A stretch of DNA of 64,000 bases from the NCBI RefSeq assembly GCF_017569225.1, contig NZ_CP071868.1, positions 2,108,001-2,172,000 on the forward strand. Reading direction: 5' to 3'. The first letter of the stretch is position 1. Every line of letters begins with the position of its first letter. The stretch comes from Pengzhenrongella sicca (GTDB taxonomy: Bacteria; Actinomycetota; Actinomycetes; Actinomycetales; Cellulomonadaceae). Positions 35,973 through 43,543 of the stretch are shown piece by piece. The position numbers and the translations under genes were made by a program. Below the pieces are notes generated by a model. The model was not told the DNA's origin. It worked only from the letters and a program-made list of their open reading frames with translations, and ran no database searches.

Positions 35973-38360
35973 ATGCACGGCAGCCGGTGGTCTCAGCTGT
36001 CGCGCCTGGCGCCCGTGTCGGTGATCACGCTCGCGTCGTCGGCCTGCTTCGTGCTCGGTGCGAACCGACCGGGGTCGGCGGCGCTCCTCGCGCAGCAGGC
36101 GGTGGCGATCGTGGTGCTCGCGGCGTCCGGCGCCGTCCTGTGGACGCGGGCGGGGTCGCGCGGCGACGACGAGGGCAGCGAGCGGGGGGTGTGGCGGGCG
36201 CTCGCCGCGGCCGTGTTCGTCGCGGCCGTCGGCGCGACGGCTCAGGCCGCCCTCGACTGGGCGCGGTTCCCGATCGGCGCCGATCAGTTCGCCGTCCGGT
36301 CGGCGGTCTTCGGCGCGTCGACCCTGGTCGCGTGCCCGCTGCTGTACCAGGCGCTGATCCGCTGGAACCGGGCCCGGGGGCTGGTCGGCGATCCGGACGA
36401 CTGGCTCAACGGGCTGAGCGCCGTGTTCGCCCTCGCCGCGATCGTCAATCTCGTCCTGTGGCACGGCGGCGGCGCGCTCGCGGACCTGCCCTGGTGGGTG
36501 GTCCAGGGATCGGTGTTCCGGCTCGGCGTGACGTTCGTGCTGCTCGGCACCACGGTGACGGTCAGCTTCATCGCGGGGCTGCACCGGGACGCCCGAATCT
36601 GGGGCATCGGCGCGGCGCTGGCCGTCATCCTTGGCTCCGAGGTGGCGGCGCTGCGGGACGTGGGCGCGGTCAGCCCCGACCGTCCGCTGCTGCTCGGCTG
36701 GGTCGCGGCGGCCGCCCTGCTCGCCTGGTGCACGGTGCTCTCGCCGACCCGCGTGCGGCCGCGGCCGGCGACGGCACGGGCCACGGCCGTCGGCGCCGTC
36801 GTCGTGCTCCTGGCGAGCGTCGCGGTGCTGATCATCCACGGCGAGGGCCTCGCGCGGTCGCCCGGGGCGCACGGGCACGGGTACCTCGTCCACGCGCCGA
36901 ACGTGCTCGCGGCGCTCGCCGTGCTGGGCATCACCGTCCGGCTCGTGCACCTGATTCGCGACATGGCCCTGCTCGCGCAGACCCGGCAGGAGGCGCGGAC
37001 CGATGCGCTGACCGGCGTCGCGAACCGGCGCGCGCTGATGGCCCGCCTGACGGAGTCCGGCGACCGCGGCGGCCCGCTGAGCCTGCTGGTGATCGACCTC
37101 GACCGGTTCAAGGACGTGAACGACCGGTATGGCCACCCGACCGGGGACGCGCTCCTGCGCTCGGCGGCGACCCGGTTCGCGGCGGTCGTGCCCGCCGGCG
37201 GGCTCCTCGCGCGCCTCGGCAGCGACGAGTTCGCCGTCCTGCTCCCGGGCGACGCCGCGACCGCCGAGGGTGTCGCGGCGGCCCTGTCGGACGAGGCGCG
37301 CGCCATCGCGGACATCGCCGGCCATCCGGTCCGCACCTCGGTGAGCATCGGCCTGGCCGCGGGCGCCCCGGACCTGGACGGCGAGGAGCTGCTCCGGCGC
37401 GCGGACGCCGCGATGTTCCTCGCCAAGTCGGGTGGCGGTGGCGGCGTCAGCCGGTACGACAGCGAGATCGACCGGGCGGACCGCGACCGTGGCACCCGGG
37501 TGGAGGAGCTGCGCGCGGCGCTCGACCTTGGCCGGCCCGACCCGGGCGAGCAGTTCGTCATCTACTACCAGCCGCAGGTGGACGTGCGCAGCCTCGCGGT
37601 GACCGGGGTCGAGGCGCTGGTGCGCTGGCAGCACCCAGGTCTCGGTCTGCTCGCGCCCGGGGAGTTCATCGACCTGGTCGAGAAGTACGGGCTGATGCCC
37701 GAGCTGACCGCGCGCGTGCTCGGCGAGGCCGCGGCGCAGGCCGCGCGCTGGCAGGCCGACGGCGTCCCGCTGCGCATGTCGGTCAACATCTCGACGAGCT
37801 TCCTGACGCACCCCGAGCTGCTCCCGCTGCTCGACACGGTGCTCGCCAGCACGGCACTGGATCCCGCGCTGCTCGTGCTGGAGGTCACCGAGACGACCCT
37901 GATGGCCGACGCCGTCCGCGGGCTCGAGGCGGCCCACGCCATCGCCGCCCGGGGCGTCGGGCTCAGCATCGACGACTACGGCACGGGCTACTCCTCCCTC
38001 GCCTACCTCAACGACCTGCCCGCGACGGAGCTCAAGCTCGACCAGTCGTTCGTCTCACGGCTCGTCGTCGACGACCGGACGGCCGCGATCGTCGCGGCCA
38101 CGATCGAGCTGGCGCACCGGCTCGGGCTGCGGTCCATCGCCGAGGGCGTCGAGGACGACGCGACCCTCGCCGTGCTGGAGACGTTGGGGTGCGACGAGTG
38201 CCAGGGCTACCTGCACAGCCGGCCGCGACCGATCGCGTCGCTCGAGCCGTGGCTGCGTGCCCGTCGCGCTCTCCTGGCGCGGCGTGGCGTGCTCGGCGCG
38301 TCGGCGACCGGCGAGTTCCAGCTGCCGAGGGAGCCGCCCGCGCCCAGAACCGGGCGGTGA
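35973..38360 (+). CDS. Membrane GGDEF-EAL c-di-GMP protein
   Basis: A 795-residue protein with about eight hydrophobic spans in the first ~330 residues, forming an unclassified membrane sensor module. GGDEF (about 340-495) and EAL (about 525-775) domains follow. The cyclase signature is GSDEF (Gly416 to Phe420), with Ser at the second Gly; the catalytic Glu is present but activity is uncertain. The EAL domain is complete: EAL at Glu547, NIST, EVTETT, DDYGTGYSS, KLDQSF, AEGVED and CQGYL. Phosphodiesterase activity is likely, with the GGDEF domain as GTP sensor or second activity. ATG 35973 has GGAGG seven bases upstream; the much longer upstream frame runs through the oxidoreductase gene out of phase. 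Confidence 0.88.
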   Translation: MHGSRWSQLSRLAPVSVITLASSACFVLGANRPGSAALLAQQAVAIVVLAASGAVLWTRAGSRGDDEGSERGVWRALAAAVFVAAVGATAQAALDWARFPIGADQFAVRSAVFGASTLVACPLLYQALIRWNRARGLVGDPDDWLNGLSAVFALAAIVNLVLWHGGGALADLPWWVVQGSVFRLGVTFVLLGTTVTVSFIAGLHRDARIWGIGAALAVILGSEVAALRDVGAVSPDRPLLLGWVAAAALLAWCTVLSPTRVRPRPATARATAVGAVVVLLASVAVLIIHGEGLARSPGAHGHGYLVHAPNVLAALAVLGITVRLVHLIRDMALLAQTRQEARTDALTGVANRRALMARLTESGDRGGPLSLLVIDLDRFKDVNDRYGHPTGDALLRSAATRFAAVVPAGGLLARLGSDEFAVLLPGDAATAEGVAAALSDEARAIADIAGHPVRTSVSIGLAAGAPDLDGEELLRRADAAMFLAKSGGGGGVSRYDSEIDRADRDRGTRVEELRAALDLGRPDPGEQFVIYYQPQVDVRSLAVTGVEALVRWQHPGLGLLAPGEFIDLVEKYGLMPELTARVLGEAAAQAARWQADGVPLRMSVNISTSFLTHPELLPLLDTVLASTALDPALLVLEVTETTLMADAVRGLEAAHAIAARGVGLSIDDYGTGYSSLAYLNDLPATELKLDQSFVSRLVVDDRTAAIVAATIELAHRLGLRSIAEGVEDDATLAVLETLGCDECQGYLHSRPRPIASLEPWLRARRALLARRGVLGASATGEFQLPREPPAPRTGR

Positions 38361-38383
38361 CGCGCCCGTTCCGGCGCGCGCCC

Positions 38384-39118
38384 TCAGCTCCCGGCGCCCG
38401 AGCCGGTCGAGCCGGCCGCGTCGCTCGGGGCGAGCGGCAGGGTCGCGCCGTCAAGCAGGAGCTGGCCGGCGCGGGCCTTGGTCTCGCTCAGGTCGCTGCT
38501 CCACAGCTCGGCGAGCTGCTCGAGGTCGTCGATGGTGTAGCCGGCGGCCCAGAGCGCGTCGTTCGGGGATTGGAGCTCGGTGGCCGGCGACGACGTCCCG
38601 GGGGTCACGGGGACGACCTCGCCATCGAGGATGAGTTGGCCCGCACGGGCCTTCGTCTCGGTCGCGTCGGTGGTCCACAACGCGCTCAGCTCGTCGACGT
38701 CGGCGGTCGTGAAGCCGGCGCCCCAGAACGCCTCGTACTGCTCGCGGGTGTAGCCGTCGGGCATGGCCGACCAGTCGATCCCCACAGCCTGGGCCACGCT
38801 CTCGACCGCGCGCGCGCCGCTGGAGTACGGGTTCGCGGCCGCGGCCGCCCCGGCGCCGTAGACCGCCAGCGCGGACAGCACGACGCCGGCCGCGACGGCC
38901 TTGGTGCCGCGGCGGGCCAGGGGAGTCACGCTCGCGGAGGACCCGGCGGGGAGCTCGGCCGGCCCGAGCGACGCGGACCGCGGGCCGCCGGGCGCCGCGG
39001 CGAGCCGGGCCTCCAGGCGGGCGGTGAGGTCCGCGACGTCGGCCGGCGTCGCCTCGCGCGAGCGCAGCGCTCGGGTGATCCGCCCGGCGAGCTCGTCGTC
39101 GCGGGGGTGCTCGTTCAT
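38384..39118 (-). CDS. Membrane-anchored LW-repeat protein, possible anti-sigma factor
   Basis: No family recognised. The 244-residue protein has a charged cytoplasmic N-terminus (1-71, helical; no zinc H-x3-C-x2-C motif), one membrane span (about 72-95) and an exported half. The latter contains two copies of a ~45-residue unit with FWxAGFT or LWAAGYT, a central LW pair and ETKARAGQL[IL]LDG (about 120-166 and 186-234). Residues 95-166 are nearly identical to a block of the secreted paralogue at the operon's other end. ATG 39118 overlaps the sigma-factor stop by 4 bp. The position directly after an ECF sigma gene plus the single-span topology make an anti-sigma role the best inference. It is the last gene of the four-gene operon. 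Confidence 0.75.
   Translation of the reverse strand: MNEHPRDDELAGRITRALRSREATPADVADLTARLEARLAAAPGGPRSASLGPAELPAGSSASVTPLARRGTKAVAAGVVLSALAVYGAGAAAAANPYSSGARAVESVAQAVGIDWSAMPDGYTREQYEAFWGAGFTTADVDELSALWTTDATETKARAGQLILDGEVVPVTPGTSSPATELQSPNDALWAAGYTIDDLEQLAELWSSDLSETKARAGQLLLDGATLPLAPSDAAGSTGSGAGS
38621..38836 (-). repeat. Duplicated 216-bp block, copy A
   Basis: Encodes 72 residues, from ANPYS to the first LLLDG-type end, of the membrane-anchored repeat protein. The matching block at 41075-41290 differs at only about six residues, and the DNA is also closely similar. Spacing inside the operon (about 2.2 kb between copies) and the near identity suggest recent duplication or gene conversion. 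Confidence 0.85.
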
Positions 39119-39687
39119 CGCTGCTCCAAGGGGGTCGTCGGGTCGGTGTGCCGCAGCGTCGCGAGCGCGCGGGAGGCGTGGGAGCGGACGGTCGCGGCGG
39201 AGGTGCCCAGGACGCTCGCGATCTCGGGGTCGCTCAGGCCCTCGTAGTAGCGCAGCACCAGGACCGCGCGCTGCCGCGGCGGCAGCTCCGCGAGCTGACG
39301 CCACATCGCGTCGTCCTCGACGACGTGCTGGGCGTGGTCGCGCTCGGGATCGAGGTGGACGGCGAGGGTCTCGTCGGTGACCGGGCGGATGTTCCGCACG
39401 TGCCAGCGCCGGCGCCAGGACAGGTGCTCGTTGGTGACCATCCGGCGCAGGTACAGGTCGGGCCGCGCGAGCATCCCGATCCGGGTCCAGCGCATGTGGG
39501 CGCGCAGCAGCACCTCCTGGACGAGGTCGGCCGCGGTGTGCGCGTCGCCCGTGAGCACCGTCGCGTACCGGAGCAGCCCGGGCAGGTGCACGCGCACGAC
39601 GTCGTCGATCGCCGCGGCCTCCCCGGCGGGCCGGACGCACGGGATCGCCGCGCTGTCCGAGCCGGCCTCGCCGAGCGTCGTGCTCAT
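39115..39687 (-). CDS. SigE-family ECF RNA polymerase sigma factor
   Basis: A 190-residue sigma-70 family factor with regions 2 and 4 only. Region 2 has LLRYATVLTGDAHTAADLVQEVLLRAH and the following WTRIGMLARPDLYLRRMVTNEHLSWRRR, typical of the actinobacterial SigE group. Region 4 has ELPPRQRAVLVLRYYEGLSDPEIASVLGTSAATVRSHASRAL. Such factors direct RNA polymerase to envelope-stress or niche-specific promoters and are usually held by a membrane anti-sigma factor. Its ATG overlaps the amidoligase stop by 4 bp, and its stop overlaps the next gene's ATG by 4 bp, so all three are translationally coupled. Confidence 0.9.
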   Translation of the reverse strand: MSTTLGEAGSDSAAIPCVRPAGEAAAIDDVVRVHLPGLLRYATVLTGDAHTAADLVQEVLLRAHMRWTRIGMLARPDLYLRRMVTNEHLSWRRRWHVRNIRPVTDETLAVHLDPERDHAQHVVEDDAMWRQLAELPPRQRAVLVLRYYEGLSDPEIASVLGTSAATVRSHASRALATLRHTDPTTPLEQR

Positions 39688-40763
39688 CGGCGCACCGCGA
39701 CGAGGTCGTCCAGCGCGACGCGCGGGTCGCGCGCCGCGCCGGCCGCGGGCCGCGGCAGCGGGCGCGCATCGAGGCACCGCGCGAGCAGCGCACCGACCAG
39801 GCCTGCGCGGCGCACGACGTCCCGGCCGTCGATCGAGCCCGGCAGGATCCGTACCTCGACGGTGTCGCGCACCGGGTGCGGACGCACCAGCTGCGTCAGG
39901 TTGACGTCGGCGTACTTGGTCAGCTCGACGGCCCGCGCCGCCTCCTGCAGGCGCGCCCAGCCGGACCCGTCGGCGGCGTCCTGCCAGTCGTGCTCCACGA
40001 GGGTGAGGAGGTCCGCGGGCAGCGGGGCCAGGCGCCGGCACGCCGGGTTGGTCTCGAGCGCGGCCCACAGCACCTCGCGCCAGTGCCCGAACAGCCGCAC
40101 CAGGTTGGCGAAGGCCGCGGGCTGGCGGAACGGCGCACCGTCGACGTGCAGGTGGACCGCAGCCTCCTGCGGGACGGTGAAGCCGAGCTCGCGCGCGGGG
40201 ATCAGCAGCCGCTCCAGCGCCTGCGCGTGCCCGGCGGTCAGCGGGGGAGTGATGACCTCGCAGGGCCGCTCGCGCCCGGCCGGCAGCGCCATGGCGACCG
40301 CGACGGTCGCGCCGCTCGCGTCGTTGACTCGCGCGGCCGCGCCGAACACGTCCACGCGCACCCCGAACAGCTCGGCGATCGGCTCCAGCACGGTCGCGAG
40401 CGGCGCACCCGGGTCGGCCTGCCGGTCGATCAGCCGAAGCAGGCGGCCGTCGTCGCACAGGACGCGGTACCAGCCGCGGTGCCCGGGCAGCCCGGGCGCC
40501 GCGGCCAGGTCCGCCGCGATCGTGAGGTCGTCCACCAGCCGCGCCACCGGCCGCCCGGGCCCGTCGACGACGTCGAACGCCGGGGACAGGGTGCGGAAGA
40601 CCCCGACGCCGGGCACCGCGGCCGGCTCGCTGTCGGTGTGGAACGACCGACCGACTCGCCCGTCGCAGCGCGCCGCGATCTCCCGCGCGAGCACCTCCCG
40701 GTCGGACCCGGGCGGCGCCAGCAGCTCGATCTCGAAGCCGGTGCGCAGTGTCAGCTCGTGCAC
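39684..40763 (-). CDS. Amidoligase (glutamine-synthetase-like fold) family enzyme
   Basis: A 359-residue protein matching the Amidoligase_2 pattern: GFEIEL (9-14), a central CEVITPPLT (168-176), HLHVDG (204-209), KYADVNL (263-269) and TVEVRILPGSID (281-292). These acidic and His residues correspond to metal/ATP-binding strands of the glutamine-synthetase/COOH-NH2 ligase fold. The family is predicted to form amide or isopeptide bonds for peptide tags, cell-wall decoration or small metabolites; few members have known products. The start is a GTG at 40763 with AGGAG twelve bases upstream, a little far. No glutamine amidotransferase or gamma-glutamylcyclotransferase, frequent partners, is nearby; the partners here are repeat proteins and an ECF sigma factor. 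Confidence 0.82.
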   Translation of the reverse strand: MHELTLRTGFEIELLAPPGSDREVLAREIAARCDGRVGRSFHTDSEPAAVPGVGVFRTLSPAFDVVDGPGRPVARLVDDLTIAADLAAAPGLPGHRGWYRVLCDDGRLLRLIDRQADPGAPLATVLEPIAELFGVRVDVFGAAARVNDASGATVAVAMALPAGRERPCEVITPPLTAGHAQALERLLIPARELGFTVPQEAAVHLHVDGAPFRQPAAFANLVRLFGHWREVLWAALETNPACRRLAPLPADLLTLVEHDWQDAADGSGWARLQEAARAVELTKYADVNLTQLVRPHPVRDTVEVRILPGSIDGRDVVRRAGLVGALLARCLDARPLPRPAAGAARDPRVALDDLVAVRR

Positions 40764-40816
40764 GTGGATGCTCGTCTCCTCGCGAAGCGGGTCGGCAGGA
40801 TGCCTGGCGGTACGGG

Positions 40817-41404
40817 TCAGGACGCGGCGCCGGTCGTGTCCTCGCCGCTGGGCGCCACCGGCGGGGTCTGCCCGTCGAGCAGGAGCTGGCCGGCGCGCGC
40901 CTTGGTCTCGGTGGCGTCACTGTTCCACAAGGTGGAGAGCTGCTGCAGGTCGTCCACGGTGTAGCCGGCGGCCCAGAACGCGTCGAGCTGGGCCTGCGCG
41001 TCCGCCGACGCGCCGTCGGCCCCGGACTCCGGCGCGAAGGTCTCGACGCTGCCGGGGGCGATGGGCACGTCCGCGCCGTCGAGCAGGAGCTGGCCGGCGC
41101 GGGCCTTGGTCTCGGTGGCGTCGGTGCTCCACAGCGCGCTCAGCTCGTCGACGTCGGCGGTCGTATAGCCGGCGTCCCAGAACGCCTCGTACTGCTCGCG
41201 GGTGTAGCCGTCGGGCATGGCCGACCAGTCGATGCCCACGGCCTGGGCCACGCTCTCGACGGCGCGCGCGGCGCCCGAGTACGGGTTGGCGGCGGCCGTC
41301 GCCGCGCCGGCGCCGACGGCGGACAGGCTCGCGGCGACGACGCCGACGGCGAGCAGACGACGGCGCCGCTGGCGGGCGGTGGCGGTGGTGGTGATCGGGT
41401 TCAT
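40817..41404 (-). CDS. Secreted or tethered LW-repeat protein, paralogue of the operon's last gene
   Basis: No family recognised. The 195-residue protein has a basic start (RQRRRR) and a hydrophobic stretch (about 17-39) ending near an ATAAAN signal-peptidase-like site, so it is probably exported; the mature part has two LW/KARAGQLLLDG units (about 64-110 and 131-178) and an acidic tail. Residues 39-110 are almost identical to the membrane protein encoded 2.2 kb downstream, but the cytoplasmic 71 residues of that protein are missing. ATG 41404 has AGGAGG six bases upstream. First gene of the operon, 53 bp before the amidoligase. It could be substrate, ligand-binding partner or competitor of the membrane paralogue. 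Confidence 0.75.
   Translation of the reverse strand: MNPITTTATARQRRRRLLAVGVVAASLSAVGAGAATAAANPYSGAARAVESVAQAVGIDWSAMPDGYTREQYEAFWDAGYTTADVDELSALWSTDATETKARAGQLLLDGADVPIAPGSVETFAPESGADGASADAQAQLDAFWAAGYTVDDLQQLSTLWNSDATETKARAGQLLLDGQTPPVAPSGEDTTGAAS
41075..41290 (-). repeat. Duplicated 216-bp block, copy B
   Basis: Counterpart of the block at 38621-38836, here encoding residues 39-110 of the secreted paralogue. Each protein also carries a second, more divergent unit, so four related KARAGQLLLDG-encoding units occur within 2.7 kb. Confidence 0.85.
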
Positions 41405-41489
41405 CGGGTCCTCCTGGGGCGCTGCGGATGTGCGTGCCCTCTTAAGACGCCGCCCGACGCCGATCTGTGCAGTCCCGCGGGCGACCCGC

Positions 41490-43517
41490 TCAGATCCTCC
41501 CGACGAGCTCGGGGTGCGACCCGTCGCGGGCGAACACCGGGATGACGGCGAGCGGAGCGTCGACGACGACTGTGCCCCCGCCCGCGAGCACCGCGCCGGA
41601 GTGCAGGTCGGTCCAGGTCGCGCCGGCGGGGAGGTACACCTCGCGGGACGTGGCCCCGGGCACGATGACGGGCGCGACGAGCAGGTCGGGGCCGTACATG
41701 TACTGGTCGGCGAGGTCCCAGCACGGCGCCTGGTCGGGGAACTCGTGGAACATGCCGCGCATGACCGGCTGCCCGGACTCGTGCGCGGCGGCCATGAGCT
41801 CCCGCGTGTAGGGCCGCATCGCCTCGCGCAGGTGGACGTAGCCGGCGAGGATCTCGTACACGTCGTCGCCGAAGCTCCACAGCTCGTTGCCGCCGCCGCT
41901 GGCGAGCCGCGGCGAGCCGTCGGCGGCCTGCACGGGTTCGCCGGGCAAGCGGTCGCCGTGCAGGCGCATCACGGGGCAGAACGTGCCGAACTGGAACCAG
42001 CGGATGAGCAGCTCGCGGAACCCCGGATCCGTGATGTCGCCGTCGTGGAAGCCGCCGATGTCGGTCGTGAACCAGGGGATGCCCGCGACGCCCATGTGGA
42101 TGCCGGCGGTGATCTGCCGGCGGTAGTCCTCGAAGGTGGAATGGATGTCGCCCGACCACACGAGCGCCCCGTAGCGCTGGCTGCCCGCCCAGGCGCACCG
42201 GACCAGGTTGACGATGTCCTCCTGGCCGGCCGAGCGCTGGCCCTCGTAGAGCGCGCGCGAGAAGGCCTGCGGGTAGATGTTGCCGACCTGGACGTTCGTG
42301 CCGAGGTGGTAGCGGAAGTTGTCGAAGTCGTACACGCCGTACTCGGGCTCGGCCTCGTCGAGCCAAAAGGTCTTGATGCCGAGGTCGAAGTAGTTCCTCT
42401 TCAGGGTCGCCCACAGGAACTCGCGGGTCGCGGGGTTGGTCGGGTCGAGGAAGACGCTCGGGCCCTCGAACTGCATCTGCATGTCGATGCCGCGCTCGGA
42501 GCGCACCAGCAGGTTGTTCTTCTTCATGGCCGCGAAGTTCTCCGACCGGATGGACACCTGGGGCCAGACGGAGACCATGAGCTCGACCCCCAGCCCGCGC
42601 AGCTCGTCCACCATCGCCTGCGGGTCCGGCCAGAACTCGGCGTCGAACCGGAAGTCGCCCATCTGCGGCCAGTGGAAGAAGTCCGCGACGATCACGTCCA
42701 GCGGCAGGCCGCGGCGCGTGTGCTCGCGCGCCACCTCGAGCAGCTGCTCCTGGTTCCAGTAGCGCAGCTTGCACTGCCAGAAGCCGAGCCCGTGCTCGGG
42801 CATCATCGGCGCGTGCCCGGTCGCGTCCGCGTAGGCCGCAGTGATCGCGGCCGGCGTGTCGCCCGCCGTCACCCAGTAGTCGAGCTGCTTGGACGACTCG
42901 GCGACCCACTCGGTGCGGTTCAGCGCGAAGTTCGCGCGCCCGATCGCCGGGTTGTGCCACAGGAACCCGTAGCCCGCGCTGGACAGCACGAACGGCACGC
43001 TGGCCTGCGAGTTGCGGTGCGCGAGCTCGAACGCGCTGCCCTTGATGTCGAGGATGTGCTGCTGGTACTGGCCCATCCCGTAGAGCTTCTCGGCCGGGTC
43101 GGCCTCGAACGCGGCCGTGATCCGGAAGTCCCCGCCCAGGTGCGGGCGCAGGTCGCGCGCCTTGAGGTGCAGCGAGCCGCCCGGGTCCAGCTCCTTGAAC
43201 AGGAGCGTCCCGTGCTGGTTGTAGAAGGCCAGCTCGCACCGGTGCACGCGGTACCCGACCAGGTCGGAGTGGAACGACCGGGCCGTCAGGACGGCCGTGA
43301 GGTTGCCGTTCGTCAGGCGCGCGACGTCGCCGTCGACGTCGATGCTCGCGTCGGTCGCGGGCTGCGGCAGCAGGGCGAAGCCCGACTCCACCACGTCCGC
43401 CATGACCGCCGACCGGACGCGCACGCTGTCGGCGCCCCACGGCTCGACCCGCACCGTCTCGCCGTCGCCGCGCCACACCAGTGCGGTGCCGTCCAGCTCG
43501 AACACGTCTGCCGTCAT
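41490..43517 (-). CDS. GH31 family alpha-glycosidase
   Basis: A 675-residue GH31 enzyme without signal peptide, so intracellular. After an N-terminal beta-sandwich (galactose-mutarotase-like) the barrel has the nucleophile in FWLDEAEPE (Asp387) and the acid/base in VWSGDIHST (Asp457); the C-terminal beta-domains follow (GPDLLVAPVIVPGATSREVYLPAGATW). GH31 includes alpha-xylosidases, alpha-glucosidases and some alpha-galactosidases; the sequence alone does not settle which. ATG 43517 has AAGGA upstream. It follows the GH127 gene by 26 bp and is the last gene of the LacI-controlled glycan operon, suggesting it removes an alpha-linked side sugar from the imported oligosaccharide. Confidence 0.88.
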   Translation of the reverse strand: MTADVFELDGTALVWRGDGETVRVEPWGADSVRVRSAVMADVVESGFALLPQPATDASIDVDGDVARLTNGNLTAVLTARSFHSDLVGYRVHRCELAFYNQHGTLLFKELDPGGSLHLKARDLRPHLGGDFRITAAFEADPAEKLYGMGQYQQHILDIKGSAFELAHRNSQASVPFVLSSAGYGFLWHNPAIGRANFALNRTEWVAESSKQLDYWVTAGDTPAAITAAYADATGHAPMMPEHGLGFWQCKLRYWNQEQLLEVAREHTRRGLPLDVIVADFFHWPQMGDFRFDAEFWPDPQAMVDELRGLGVELMVSVWPQVSIRSENFAAMKKNNLLVRSERGIDMQMQFEGPSVFLDPTNPATREFLWATLKRNYFDLGIKTFWLDEAEPEYGVYDFDNFRYHLGTNVQVGNIYPQAFSRALYEGQRSAGQEDIVNLVRCAWAGSQRYGALVWSGDIHSTFEDYRRQITAGIHMGVAGIPWFTTDIGGFHDGDITDPGFRELLIRWFQFGTFCPVMRLHGDRLPGEPVQAADGSPRLASGGGNELWSFGDDVYEILAGYVHLREAMRPYTRELMAAAHESGQPVMRGMFHEFPDQAPCWDLADQYMYGPDLLVAPVIVPGATSREVYLPAGATWTDLHSGAVLAGGGTVVVDAPLAVIPVFARDGSHPELVGRI

Positions 43518-43543
43518 TTCCTTGCCTGTCCTTCGGTCGTGAC

